DNA of 64,000 nt, taken from the NCBI RefSeq assembly GCF_040548735.1, contig NZ_JBEPSD010000004.1, forward strand, positions 79,295 to 143,294, given 5' to 3'. Below, one piece after another: positions 36,500-45,465 of the stretch. Numbering within the stretch: the stretch's first letter is position 1; every line of letters begins with the position of its first letter. A model generated the notes under the pieces. The model was not told the origin of the DNA, searched no databases, and saw only the letters and a program-made list of their open reading frames with translations. This DNA comes from Rhodanobacter soli. GTDB lineage: Bacteria > Pseudomonadota > Gammaproteobacteria > Xanthomonadales > Rhodanobacteraceae. The translations under genes were made by a program, and so were the position numbers.

Positions 36500-37146
36500 C
36501 GATGGACAGTGCGGCGCTACAGAAATACCTGCTGCGGCTGTTCGAGCGGCACGATGTCGAACTGGAGGCGGACGAGGACGGCTGGCTGGTCACCGACGGC
36601 GACTTCCCGGCGATCCGCGCCGCCTGGCATGAGGGTGCACCCGGCGAACCCGGTCGGCTCGACGTCGACGTGGTGCTGAGCGAGGAACGCTACATCGAAG
36701 AGAGCTTCGCCGGCATCGGCGGCGGCGACGCCGGCTGCCGCGATGCGCTGCACACGTTCGAGCGGGATGTGTTCCCCCCGCTGCTGGCCGCCTGCTGGTA
36801 CGTCACCGACGACCGCAAGATGCGGATCGCCGCGTGGGATATCGGCGTGCGCACGTGGGACGTGTTCATCGGCCCGTTCAGCGCGCGTGGTGCGGACGCT
36901 GCAAGCATGCCGGCCGAGGCGCTGGCGTCGATCGAGGCCGCGTTGAAACGCGAGGCGCTCAGCCCCGAGTTGCACTGGCTGCGGCTGGTGCACAGCCATG
37001 GCGCCAAGGGCGATTCGCGCTGCGAGGCGCTGCTCGACAACGAGTTGTGGACGGCGGGGACGCTGGCATTGACCGCCGCCCCGTGGCCGCACAGCGGCGA
37101 CTACAGCGCCCGCTGTTTCATGCTGCTGGACGTGCGCGACTATTGA
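36496..37146 (+). CDS. DUF6348-like protein
   Basis: A 216-residue cytoplasmic protein starting at ATG 36496 inside the upstream stop; ATG 36502 is an alternative. Features resembling DUF6348 are the N-terminal LLRLFERHDVELEADEDGW, a central VDVVLSEERYIEESFAGIGGG and a DALHTFERDVFPPLLAACW helix. The C-terminal half carries a Trp-rich beta region. There is no catalytic motif. The paired metallopeptidase-like gene suggests co-expression, not a known function. Confidence 0.7.
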   Translation: MTMDSAALQKYLLRLFERHDVELEADEDGWLVTDGDFPAIRAAWHEGAPGEPGRLDVDVVLSEERYIEESFAGIGGGDAGCRDALHTFERDVFPPLLAACWYVTDDRKMRIAAWDIGVRTWDVFIGPFSARGADAASMPAEALASIEAALKREALSPELHWLRLVHSHGAKGDSRCEALLDNELWTAGTLALTAAPWPHSGDYSARCFMLLDVRDY

Positions 37147-37152
37147 CGAGTG

Positions 37153-37196
37153 GCAGAAACAGATAGGGCGCCCTCGGGCGCCCTGTCTGTTTCTGC
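37153..37196. terminator. Strong bidirectional hairpin terminator
   Basis: A 20-bp inverted repeat (37153-37172 with 37177-37196) around a 4-nt CTCG loop, with a single T/C difference that still allows G-U pairing. The arm ends are rich in A on one side and T on the other (CAGAAACAGA / TCTGTTTCTG), giving U-rich tracts on both strands. It sits exactly between the convergent DUF6348-like gene and bkd E2. Confidence 0.9.
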
Positions 37197-37209
37197 GGTT
37201 GCAGCCCGA

Positions 37210-38592
37210 TCAGTTCGGCAGGGCCAGGTCGTCCAGCATCGCCTTGAGGAACCTTGCGGCTTCGCCGCCGGTGGCGGCGCGGTGGTCGAAGGTCAGCGAC
37301 AGCGGCATGCGGCGGTGCACTTCGATGCCGCCGATCACCGCGACCACGTCGTGGCTGAGCTTGCCGGCGCCGACGATGGCGACGGTCGGCGGCACGACGA
37401 CGGGCGTCGCGTAGCGGCCGGCGAACATGCCGAAGTTGGACAGGCTGATGGTGTAGCCGGACAGTTCCGAGGCCGGGATCGTGCGGTCCTCGACCTGCGT
37501 GCGCAGGCGCTTGATCGCGGCACGCACGCCGGCGGCGTCGAGCACGTCGGCGTTGCGCAGCGCCGGCACGAACAGGCCGTCGTCGGTGTCGACCGCGATG
37601 CCGATGTCCACATGCGGATGCAGGGTGCGGCTGAGGTTCTTGCCGTCGAACCAGGCGTTCAGCGCCGGCACCGCCTTGCAGGCGGACACGATCGCGCGGA
37701 TCAGGCGCGCAGTGATGTCCTGCTTGCCGATCCAGGCATGCAGGTCGGCGTCATCGACCAGGGTGGTCGGCACGACCTGGGCGTGCGCATCGGCCATCAC
37801 GCGCGCCATGTTGCGACGCACACCCTTCAGCTGTTCCGGCTGGCCGCTGGCCTGCTGTGACGGCGGCGCGGTGCGTACTGGCTTGCCGGCGAGCGAGACG
37901 GGGCCGCGCTGTGCCTCCGGCTGCGGCAGTTCCGGCGCGAGATGGCGGCCGGCCGAGGCGGGAACCGCGCGCACAGGCGCGGCGCCGAGTGCGGCCGAAC
38001 CGTTCGCGGCGGCGTCCTTGACGTCCTTCATGGTGACCACGCCGTCGGCGCCGGTGGGACGCACGCGGCCGAGGTCGACCTTGAGCTTCTTCGCCAGCGC
38101 ACGCACGGCCGGCACGGCCTTGACGCCGCCGATGCTGGCGGCCTGTTCGACGTGCACGTGACTGCCGCTGACCATCGCGCCGACCACGGTGCCTTCGTCT
38201 TCGCGAACGGCCACGGTCTGGTCCACTTCGCCGCCTTCGTCCGAGGCGACTACCTTGCCGCCGTCATCGGGCGCCGGGCTGCCGACGCTCTTCTTCGGGC
38301 CGTGGTGGTGGCCGGTCTCCTGCGACTCGGCGCGCTGCTTGGCGTTCGGATCGGGCTCGAAATCGGCCAGCGCGGCGCCGGTCTCGATGATGTCGCCAGG
38401 CGCGCCGTGCAGCTTGACGACCTTGCCGGTGTACGGCGAGGGCACGTCGACCACGGCCTTGGCGGTTTCCATCGAGCACAGCGGCGCGTCGAGCTTGATG
38501 CTGTCGCCCACCTTCACGTGCCACTCGACGACGGTCGCGTCGGGCAGGCCTTCGCCGAGGTCGGGGAGGTAGAACGTCTTGATATCAGCCAT
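37210..38592 (-). CDS. bkdB: Branched-chain 2-oxo acid dehydrogenase E2 (dihydrolipoyl acyltransferase)
   Basis: A 460-residue E2. The lipoyl domain (about residues 1-80) has the lipoylated Lys in METAKAVV. A peripheral-subunit-binding domain follows near residues 155-195 (AVRALAKKLKVDLGRVRPTG), then a catalytic core ending in SLTFDHRAATGG. The usual DHRxxDG has Thr in place of Asp here, a variation that I believe occurs in related enzymes but which is worth noting. It transfers acyl groups to CoA in leucine, isoleucine and valine breakdown. It is last in the bkd operon. No lpd gene is present in the window. Confidence 0.92.
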   Translation of the reverse strand: MADIKTFYLPDLGEGLPDATVVEWHVKVGDSIKLDAPLCSMETAKAVVDVPSPYTGKVVKLHGAPGDIIETGAALADFEPDPNAKQRAESQETGHHHGPKKSVGSPAPDDGGKVVASDEGGEVDQTVAVREDEGTVVGAMVSGSHVHVEQAASIGGVKAVPAVRALAKKLKVDLGRVRPTGADGVVTMKDVKDAAANGSAALGAAPVRAVPASAGRHLAPELPQPEAQRGPVSLAGKPVRTAPPSQQASGQPEQLKGVRRNMARVMADAHAQVVPTTLVDDADLHAWIGKQDITARLIRAIVSACKAVPALNAWFDGKNLSRTLHPHVDIGIAVDTDDGLFVPALRNADVLDAAGVRAAIKRLRTQVEDRTIPASELSGYTISLSNFGMFAGRYATPVVVPPTVAIVGAGKLSHDVVAVIGGIEVHRRMPLSLTFDHRAATGGEAARFLKAMLDDLALPN

Positions 38593-38625
38593 GAGCGGAT
38601 TTCCAGAATGTGTGTTGGTTTGGCT

Positions 38626-38728
38626 CCCTCCCCTGCGTGCAGGGGAGGGTTGGGGTGGGGTGCTCTTGTTTGAATTTCAGATCAAGAGCTTTACCCCCTC
38701 CCCACCTCCCCCTGCAAGCAGGGGGAGG
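38626..38728. repeat. Paired REP-like hairpins between bkd E1beta and E2
   Basis: Two perfect 11-bp hairpins: CCCTCCCCTGC (38626-38636) with GCAGGGGAGGG (38639-38649), and CCTCCCCCTGC (38705-38715) with GCAGGGGGAGG (38718-38728). The DNA between them holds partly complementary arms (GGGGTGCTCTTG and CAAGAGCTTTACCCC), so the pair can fold into a larger structure. The same 11-mer core recurs at 41103-41151. This is the look of a dispersed REP/BIME family. Confidence 0.8.
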
Positions 38729-38738
38729 AGCAAGAGCG

Positions 38739-39719
38739 TCAGCTTGCCGCGAGGGTGCGCTTGGCCGCGTCGACGACGCGTTCCACGCTCGGCAGGTATT
38801 TCATTTCCAGGCGGAACAGCGGGATGTGCGTGTCGAAACCGGTGACGCGCTCGACCGGGGCGAGCAGGTCGTACATGCATTCCTCGGCCAGGCGCGCGGC
38901 GATTTCGGCGCCGAAACCGGCGGTCTTCGGAGCTTCGTGCACGATCACGCAGCGGCCGGTCTTCTGCACCGATTCGGCGATCGTGTCGAAGTCCAGCGGG
39001 GTCAGCGTGGCGACGTCGATCACTTCGGCACTGATGCCCTGGCTGGCCAGTTCATCGGCCGCTTCCAGCGCTTCCTTCACTTGCGCGCCCCAGCTCACCA
39101 GGGTCACGTCGGTGCCGTCGCGCAGCACGAAGCACACGTCCAGCGGCAGCGCCTCGCCGTCGTCGGGCACCTCTTCCTTGTACTGGCGGTAGATGCGCTT
39201 GGGTTCGAAGAACATCACCGGATCGGGATCGCGGATCGCCGCCAGCAGCAGGCCGTAGGCGCGTGCGGGCGACGACGGCATCACCACGCGCAGGCCCGGG
39301 ATGTTGGTGAACAGGTGCTCGTTTGCCTCGGAATGGTGCTCCGGCGCGCGGATGCCGCCGCCCCACGGCGCACGCCATACGGCCGGCACGGTGAGGCGGC
39401 CGCGGGTGCGATTGCGCATGCGCGCAGCGTGGCAGGCGATCTGCTCCATCATCGGGTAGATGAAGCCTTCGAACTGCGCCTCGGCGACCGGCTTCATGCC
39501 CTGCACGGCGAGGCCGACGGTGACGCCGGCAATGGTGGTTTCATCCAGCGGCGTGTCGAGCACGCGCAGCTCGCCGAATTTTTCCTGCAGGCCCTGGGTG
39601 GCGCGGAACACGCCGCCGTTGACGCCCACGTCCTCGCCCAGCACCACGACGCTGTCGTCATGGGCCATTTCATAGGCAAGCGCCTGGGTGACTGCTTCGA
39701 TGAGAGTGATTTGTGCCAT
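38739..39719 (-). CDS. bkdA2: Branched-chain 2-oxo acid dehydrogenase E1 beta subunit
   Basis: A 326-residue transketolase-type beta subunit. Signatures: ITLIEAVTQALAYEM near the start, VVLGEDVGVNGGVFRAT, GLAVQGMKPVAEAQFEGF, and the C-terminal domain with SLVSWGAQ-like TLVSWGAQVKEALEAA, EVIDVATLTPLD and VIVHEAPKTAGFG. It pairs with the alpha subunit to bind thiamine diphosphate and decarboxylate branched-chain keto acids. It begins 3 nt after the E1 alpha stop; a REP-like pair of hairpins separates it from E2. Confidence 0.93.
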   Translation of the reverse strand: MAQITLIEAVTQALAYEMAHDDSVVVLGEDVGVNGGVFRATQGLQEKFGELRVLDTPLDETTIAGVTVGLAVQGMKPVAEAQFEGFIYPMMEQIACHAARMRNRTRGRLTVPAVWRAPWGGGIRAPEHHSEANEHLFTNIPGLRVVMPSSPARAYGLLLAAIRDPDPVMFFEPKRIYRQYKEEVPDDGEALPLDVCFVLRDGTDVTLVSWGAQVKEALEAADELASQGISAEVIDVATLTPLDFDTIAESVQKTGRCVIVHEAPKTAGFGAEIAARLAEECMYDLLAPVERVTGFDTHIPLFRLEMKYLPSVERVVDAAKRTLAAS

Positions 39720-39722
39720 GAC

Positions 39723-40823
39723 TCAGTGGCCCTTCTTCGATTCGAGCTGGTTTTCAAGCGAGAGGACGTAATCGCGCTGCTTGGCGAGATCGGCGGGGAC
39801 TTCGGCGAAGATGTAGTCGAACATCGCCGAGACCGGCTGCGTCTTGGTCTCGAGGTAGGCGTTCACCTCGTTGTCCATCCACTCGTCGCACTCGGCCTTC
39901 CAGGCTTCTTCCTTCGCGTCGTCCCACACGCCCTTGGCGACCAGCCAGTTGCGCAGGCGCTTCATCGGCTCCTTTTCCCAGCCGTCCTTCACTTCCTGCT
40001 CGCCGCGATAGCGGCGAGCGTCGTCGGCGGTGGTGTGGTCGCCGAGGCGGTAGGTCACCGCTTCGATCACGCTGCCGCCCTCGCCGTTGCGCGCACGTTC
40101 CAGCGCATCTTCCATCGCCTTGCGCACGGCGATGATGTCGTTGCCGTCGACCTGGATCGAGAACAGGCCGGCGGCGATGCCCTTCTGCGCCAGCGTGGGC
40201 GCACCGGACTGGATCTTGCGCGGCACCGAGATCGCCCACTGGTTGTTGACGATCACGCAGACCAGCGGCAGGTTCTGCGCGCCGGCGATGTTGATCGCGC
40301 CGTAGAAGTCGCCCTTGGACGAACCGCCGTCGCCGATCGTGCACACCGCCACGCGCTTCTCGCCGCGGATCTTGAACGCCAGCGCCGAGCCGGCTGCATG
40401 CAGGCACTGCGTGGCGATCGGCACCGACCAGGCGAAATCGTGCCGCGCCGGTTCCTTCTGGTAGTCGTTGCCGCGCTCGTCGCCGCCCCAGTACATGTAC
40501 ACCTCGCGCGGCTGCACGCCGCGGTACAGCTGCGCGCCGTACTCGCGATAGCTCGGCGCATACACGTCTTCCGGACGCATCGCGCTGCCGATGCCCACGT
40601 GCGCCGCTTCGTGGCCGAGGCAGCTGGCATAGGTGCCCAGCTTGCCGGTGCGCTGCAACGCGATCGACTTGGCGTCGAACACGCGGGTGGACAGCATCAG
40701 CTTGTACAGCTTGACCATGTGCTCGAGGTCTTTCGCGAACTCGGGCAGGTCATCACGTACCTGCTTGCCCTCGGCGTCGAGGTATTGCAGGTATTCGATT
40801 TCAAACTTGGCGGCGATGGTCAC
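39723..40823 (-). CDS. bkdA1: Branched-chain 2-oxo acid dehydrogenase E1 alpha subunit
   Basis: A 366-residue ThDP-binding subunit. The start GTG 40823 (MTIAAKFEIEYLQYLD) is preceded by GGAG at a good distance. The frame stays open further upstream, but that part is random in composition. ThDP/Mg motif: GDGGSSKGDFYGAINIAGA, with later NNQWAISVP; SYREYGAQLYRGV and GHEAAHVGIGSAM are typical of E1 alpha. First gene of the bkd operon, divergent from kynA. Confidence 0.93.
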   Translation of the reverse strand: MTIAAKFEIEYLQYLDAEGKQVRDDLPEFAKDLEHMVKLYKLMLSTRVFDAKSIALQRTGKLGTYASCLGHEAAHVGIGSAMRPEDVYAPSYREYGAQLYRGVQPREVYMYWGGDERGNDYQKEPARHDFAWSVPIATQCLHAAGSALAFKIRGEKRVAVCTIGDGGSSKGDFYGAINIAGAQNLPLVCVIVNNQWAISVPRKIQSGAPTLAQKGIAAGLFSIQVDGNDIIAVRKAMEDALERARNGEGGSVIEAVTYRLGDHTTADDARRYRGEQEVKDGWEKEPMKRLRNWLVAKGVWDDAKEEAWKAECDEWMDNEVNAYLETKTQPVSAMFDYIFAEVPADLAKQRDYVLSLENQLESKKGH

Positions 40824-41253
40824 GACTCGCTCCGGGGGTGAGGAAGAGAGGGGAAAACCTGGCTGATGGTGTGTCCTCGAAGGATCCACGGGCACACAAA
40901 CGACCGAACAAGACCGCGCTTGATAACAGGCAGGCATGTTGCGCTGCAAGGTACGGCGCAGCATTCGTGGGCGTATGGGGAGGGGTTTTTGCCCGGTCGT
41001 GGGTGCGGTCAAGCCGCGCCACAGCTGGCTTTCCTCGCTGGGTCACGGCGCAGCCAGGAAAAGAGCGGGCCTGTTGGGATCCGGAGCCCTACCTCACCCC
41101 GGCCCTCCCCTGCTCGTCCCTCAAGGGACTTCCTTCGGTCGCAGGGGAGGGAGCACAGCGGGCAGCGGGAAAGGTGCGCCTTGTCGTCGATCAAGGTGTC
41201 GAAGCGTACGCAGCCGTTACCATGAGGCTTTTCCGAATACGTGACGGAACAGC
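40824..41253. other. 430-nt divergent intergenic region, bkdA1/kynA
   Basis: No convincing gene is present; short frames here have no conserved look. The region must carry the promoters of bkdA1 (minus) and kynA (plus). It contains the REP-like hairpin at 41103-41151. I see no clear FNR-type box or other named operator. Confidence 0.6.
41103..41151. repeat. REP-like hairpin upstream of kynA
   Basis: CCCTCCCCTGC (41103-41113) pairs perfectly with GCAGGGGAGGG (41141-41151). Within the loop, GTCCC (41116-41120) pairs with GGGAC (41125-41129). The outer 11-mer is identical to the one at 38626-38649, so these are copies of one dispersed repeat. Confidence 0.8.
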
Positions 41254-42102
41254 ATGAGCGACAACCAGCGCGATCTCGAAGCGGGCATCCAGACCGATCT
41301 CAACGGGCAGATGACGTACGGCGGCTATCTGCACCTCGATACGTTGCTGTCCGCACAGCAGCCGTTGAGCCAGCCGCCGCATCACGACGAGATGCTGTTC
41401 ATCGTGCAGCACCACGTGTCCGAGCTGTGGATGAAGCTGCTGATCCACGAGTTGAAGGCGGCGGTGACGCATCTGCAGGCGGACGACATCGATGCCTGCC
41501 TGAAGATCCTGGCGCGGGTGAAGCAGGTGCAGCGCCAGCTGTTCGAGCAGTGGGCGGTGCTGGAGACGCTGACGCCGTCGGAGTACCTGGAGTTCCGCGG
41601 CGTGCTGGGGCCGTCGTCGGGCTTCCAGTCGCTGCAGTATCGCCAGATCGAGTTCCTTCTCGGCAACAAGAATGCCGGCATGCTCAAGGTGTTCGCGCAC
41701 GATCCGGCCGCGCAGGCCGAGTTGCGTGCGGTGCTGGAAGCGCCCAGCCTGTACGACGAATTCCTGCGCTATCTGGCGCGGCGCGGCCATGCGGTGCCGG
41801 CCGAGCTGCTGCAGCGCGACTGGACCCAGGCCTACCGGCGCAACGAGGCACTGCTGCCGGTGCTCAAGCGCATCTACGAACAGCGCGCGGAGTTCTGGCC
41901 GGAGTACCACATGTGCGAGCAGCTGGTGGATGTGGAGGAAAGCTTCCAGCTGTGGCGCTTCCGCCACATGAAGACGGTGGAGCGGATCATCGGCCATCGT
42001 CGCGGCACCGGCGGTTCGTCCGGGGTGAGCTTCCTGAAGAAGGCGCTCGACCTGGAATTCTTCCCCGAGTTGCTCGACGTGCGCACCGTGCTGGGCAGCT
42101 GA
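41254..42102 (+). CDS. kynA: Tryptophan 2,3-dioxygenase
   Basis: A 282-residue heme dioxygenase that opens the indole ring of tryptophan to N-formylkynurenine. Signatures: [35 protein letters not shown] (substrate-binding and distal His), [17 protein letters not shown], and heme-ligand region [19 protein letters not shown]. Length matches the family. No kynureninase or formamidase gene is adjacent. It is divergent from the bkd operon, so two amino-acid catabolic units share this region. Confidence 0.96.
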   Translation: MSDNQRDLEAGIQTDLNGQMTYGGYLHLDTLLSAQQPLSQPPHHDEMLFIVQHHVSELWMKLLIHELKAAVTHLQADDIDACLKILARVKQVQRQLFEQWAVLETLTPSEYLEFRGVLGPSSGFQSLQYRQIEFLLGNKNAGMLKVFAHDPAAQAELRAVLEAPSLYDEFLRYLARRGHAVPAELLQRDWTQAYRRNEALLPVLKRIYEQRAEFWPEYHMCEQLVDVEESFQLWRFRHMKTVERIIGHRRGTGGSSGVSFLKKALDLEFFPELLDVRTVLGS

Positions 42103-42206
42103 GCCGCCAGCGGCTCGTGCTGCAGCGCATTTGACGGGCGCGCAGCCTGCGGTTACATCTGGCCCTCGCAAGATTTTTCGATCAGCCGACGAAACAGGGG
42201 TCAGGC

Positions 42207-43718
42207 ATGGGCAACACCACACTCTCCGGCGACGCCTCGCCGGTACCCGATTACCCGCAGCTGCTCGGGCATCCGCGCCCGCTGTGGATGCTGTTCATGT
42301 CGGAGTTCTGGGAGCGCTTTGCGTTCTACGGCATGCGTTGGGCGCTCACGCTGTACATCGTGGCCCAGTTCTACGACGGCAACGATGCCGGCCAGGCGGA
42401 TGCCAGCCGCACCTACGGCGCCTACCTGGCGCTGGTCTACGCCACTGCGGTGTTCGGCGGCTACGTGGCCGACAAGATCCTCGGCTACCAGCGCTCGATC
42501 CTGCTCGGCGCGGTGGTGATGGCGGCCGGCCTGTTCATGGTGATGGTGCCGCAGCACGAGATTTTCATGCTCGGGCTGGCCACGGTCATTGTCGGCAATG
42601 GCCTGTTCAAGCCGAATATTTCCTCGATGGTCGGGCAGTTGTATGCGTCGGGCGATTCGCGCCGCGACCGCGGCTTCACCCTGTTCTACATGGGCATCAA
42701 TGCCGGTGCGCTGATCGCACCGGTGCTGACCAGCATGCTGGCGACCAAGGTGTTCGGCACGCCCGGGCATCAGAATTACCACGTGGTGTTCGCAGCCTCC
42801 GGCGTGGGCATGTTGATCAGCCTGGTGTGGTTCTGGTTCGGCCGCCGCCAGCTTGGCTCCATCGGCATGCCGGCGCCGGAAATCGCCAACCCGATGCGCG
42901 TGGTGTATGTCGCGCTGGGCGTGCTGGTGGCGATTCCGCTGGTGTACCTGCTGATGGATCGCGCCGGCGCGGTGGTGTTGCAGTGGCTGCTGACCGCGTT
43001 GTTCCTCGGTGTGGGCGTGATGCTGGTGGTGGAGGCGATCCGCACCGGCCGCGTGCAGATCCAGCGGGTGATCGCGATGCTGATCATCTTCGTGTTCAAC
43101 GTGCTGTTCTGGATGTTCTTCGAGCAGGCCGGCAGCTCGTTCAACTTCCTCGCGCAGCACATCGTCGATCGACAGATGTTCGGTGGCTGGGAGTTCCCGA
43201 TCGGCTGGTTCCAGTCGGTCAATCCGGTGGCGATCGTGCTGCTGGCGCCGTTGGTCACCCTGGTGTGGGCATGGCTGGACAAGCGCCGCATCGAGCCGTC
43301 GATCCCGCGCAAGTTCGGCCTGGGCCTGATCGGCAACGCGCTGGGTTTTGCGGTGCTGATGTACGCGTTGTCCAGCCTGGTCGACAGCAGTGGCATGATT
43401 CCGCTGTGGACATTGGTGCTGTGCTACGTGCTGCAGACCTCGGGTGAGTTGTGCCTGTCGCCGATCGGCCTGTCGATGGTGACCAAGCTGGCGCCGGTGC
43501 GGCTGGTGGGGCTGGGCATGGGCGGCTGGTTCCTGTCCACCGCGATCGGCAACAACCTGGCCGGACTGTTCGCCGGCCACGTCAGCGGCGAAACCGGCAT
43601 GACCGTGGACTCGGCGCTGTCCGGCTACACCATGGGCTTCTGGATCCTGCTCGGCGGCGGCATTGTGCTGTTCCTGATCGCGCCGCTGATCAACAAGCTG
43701 ATGCACGGGGTCAGATAA
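42207..43718 (+). CDS. POT-family proton-dependent oligopeptide transporter 1
   Basis: A 503-residue MFS-type transporter with about 12-14 TM segments. The POT motif EFWERFAFYGMRWAL (ExxERF) near the N-terminus couples protons and substrate. GNGLFKPNISSMVG and FTLFYMGINAGALIAP are the conserved PTR2 signatures. It likely imports di- and tripeptides, feeding the amino-acid degradation genes around it. The next gene is a close paralogue in tandem, separated by an inverted repeat. Confidence 0.93.
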   Translation: MGNTTLSGDASPVPDYPQLLGHPRPLWMLFMSEFWERFAFYGMRWALTLYIVAQFYDGNDAGQADASRTYGAYLALVYATAVFGGYVADKILGYQRSILLGAVVMAAGLFMVMVPQHEIFMLGLATVIVGNGLFKPNISSMVGQLYASGDSRRDRGFTLFYMGINAGALIAPVLTSMLATKVFGTPGHQNYHVVFAASGVGMLISLVWFWFGRRQLGSIGMPAPEIANPMRVVYVALGVLVAIPLVYLLMDRAGAVVLQWLLTALFLGVGVMLVVEAIRTGRVQIQRVIAMLIIFVFNVLFWMFFEQAGSSFNFLAQHIVDRQMFGGWEFPIGWFQSVNPVAIVLLAPLVTLVWAWLDKRRIEPSIPRKFGLGLIGNALGFAVLMYALSSLVDSSGMIPLWTLVLCYVLQTSGELCLSPIGLSMVTKLAPVRLVGLGMGGWFLSTAIGNNLAGLFAGHVSGETGMTVDSALSGYTMGFWILLGGGIVLFLIAPLINKLMHGVR

Positions 43719-43733
43719 CCGGGATTTGTGATT

Positions 43734-43814
43734 CGGGATTCGGGATTCGGAAAAGCGGCGGAGGTGCGAGCTTCTTGCTCTTCACGAATCCCCATTCCCG
43801 AATCCCGAATCCCG
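43734..43814. repeat. 17-bp inverted repeat of GGGATTC units between POT genes
   Basis: CGGGATTCGGGATTCGG (43734-43750) is the exact reverse complement of 43798-43814, with a 47-nt loop. Each arm is itself a direct repeat of a 7-8 nt unit. It could attenuate or end transcription between the two transporter genes, or be a dispersed Xanthomonadales-type repeat. Confidence 0.8.
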
Positions 43815-43895
43815 TTCCATGATTGACGCGGATGCCGGCGCCCGGTTACATCTGGGCGCTTGCGGCTGCCTGACGCATGCCGACGAGAGGATTGC

Positions 43896-45404
43896 ATGAG
43901 CCAGACCAGCGCCACCGGCGACACTGTATCGACGCCCGATTACCCGCAACTGCTCGGCCATCCGCGGCCGTTGTGGATGCTGTTCATGACCGAGTTCTGG
44001 GAGCGCTTCGCGTTCTACAGCGTGAGCTGGGCGCTGGCGCTGTACATCGTGGCGCACTTCTACAACGGCGATCCGTCCGGCCAGGCCTGGGCCAGCAGCA
44101 TCTTCGGCGCGTATACCGCGCTGATCTACGCCTCCAGCATCTTCGGCGGCTACGTGGCGGACAAGGTCATCGGCTACCAGCGTTCGATCCTGATCGGTGC
44201 GCTGGTGATGGCGCTGGGCCTGTTCGCGGTGATGCTGCCCAGCCGCGGGCTCTTCCTGGCCGGGTTGGCGATGGTGATCGTCGGCAATGGGCTGTTCAAG
44301 CCGAACATCTCCACCATGGTCGGGCAGTTGTATGGACGCGACGACCCGCGCCGCGATCGCGGCTTCACCCTGTTTTACATGGGCATCAACGGGGGTGCAC
44401 TGCTGGCGCCGCTGCTGACCGGCTGGATGGCCGGTTATTTCACCGACACGCCGATGCAGCAGAATTACCGCATCGTGTTCGGCGCCGCCGGCGTCGGCAT
44501 GCTGCTCAGCCTGCTGTGGTTCTGGTTCGGTCGGCGCGGCCTGCAGGGCGTGGGCCGTCCTGCACCGGAAGCCGCCAGCCGGATGCGCGTGGTGTGGGTG
44601 CTGCTCGGCGTGGTGGTGGCGGTGCCGCTGGTGTATCTGCTGCTGGCGTTCGTCACCACGGGATTGTCGTGGATGCTGGGCGTGCTGTTCGCCGGTGTCG
44701 CCGCGATGCTGCTGGTCGAGGCGCTGAAGCACGGCCGGGTGCAGGTGGATCGCGTGGTGGCGATGCTGGTGATCTTCGCCTTCAACATCCTGTTCTGGAT
44801 GTTCTACTTCCAACTCGGCACGTCGTTCAATTTCCTCGCGGCGAACCTGGTCGACCGCGAGATGTTCGGCGGCTGGGTGTTCCCGGTGGGCTGGTTCCAG
44901 TCGGTGAGCCCGCTGGCGATCCTGCTGCTCGCACCACTCGTCACCGTGGTCTGGGGCCTGCTGGCGGCGCGCCGCCGCGAGCCGTCGATCCCGCGCAAGT
45001 TTGGCTTGGGGCTGGTCTTCAACGGGCTGGGCTTCGCGGTGCTGATGTACGCCTTGTCGCACCTGCTCGACAGCCACGGGCTGATCCCGTTCTGGCCGCT
45101 GGTGCTGTGCTACGTGCTGCAGACCGTAGGCGAGCTGTGCCTGTCGCCGATCGGCTTGTCGATGGTGACCAAGCTGGCGCCGCCGCGGCTGGTTGGCCTG
45201 GCGATGGGCGGCTGGTTCCTGTCGCTGGCGGTGGGCGGCAACCTGTCCGGCCTGCTGGCGGGCCGCATCAGCGGGGAAAGCGGCATGACCGCCGCCTCGG
45301 CGCTGGACGGTTTCACCTTCAGCTTCTGGTTGCTGGCCGGTGCCGGCGTGCTGCTGCTGGCGGTCTCACCGCTGATCAACAAGTTGATGCACGGGGTGCG
45401 TTGA
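43896..45404 (+). CDS. POT-family proton-dependent oligopeptide transporter 2
   Basis: A 502-residue paralogue of the upstream transporter; ATG 43896 aligns with the paralogue's start, whereas the open frame begins 12 codons earlier. The POT motifs EFWERFAFYSVSWAL, GNGLFKPNISTMVG and FTLFYMGINGGALLAP are intact. Differences concentrate in the loop regions and the last helices. The pair looks like an old tandem duplication with possible specificity divergence. Confidence 0.93.
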   Translation: MSQTSATGDTVSTPDYPQLLGHPRPLWMLFMTEFWERFAFYSVSWALALYIVAHFYNGDPSGQAWASSIFGAYTALIYASSIFGGYVADKVIGYQRSILIGALVMALGLFAVMLPSRGLFLAGLAMVIVGNGLFKPNISTMVGQLYGRDDPRRDRGFTLFYMGINGGALLAPLLTGWMAGYFTDTPMQQNYRIVFGAAGVGMLLSLLWFWFGRRGLQGVGRPAPEAASRMRVVWVLLGVVVAVPLVYLLLAFVTTGLSWMLGVLFAGVAAMLLVEALKHGRVQVDRVVAMLVIFAFNILFWMFYFQLGTSFNFLAANLVDREMFGGWVFPVGWFQSVSPLAILLLAPLVTVVWGLLAARRREPSIPRKFGLGLVFNGLGFAVLMYALSHLLDSHGLIPFWPLVLCYVLQTVGELCLSPIGLSMVTKLAPPRLVGLAMGGWFLSLAVGGNLSGLLAGRISGESGMTAASALDGFTFSFWLLAGAGVLLLAVSPLINKLMHGVR

Positions 45405-45465
45405 AGGCAGTACCGAGTGGAGCGAGGAGTGAGAAACAAGAGGGAGGCCACTCGCTTCTCCTGAC

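Noticed and set aside
38593..41253. CRISPR-like array
   Set aside because: The repeated GC-rich elements are palindromic hairpins in irregular positions, not evenly spaced direct repeats with unique spacers.
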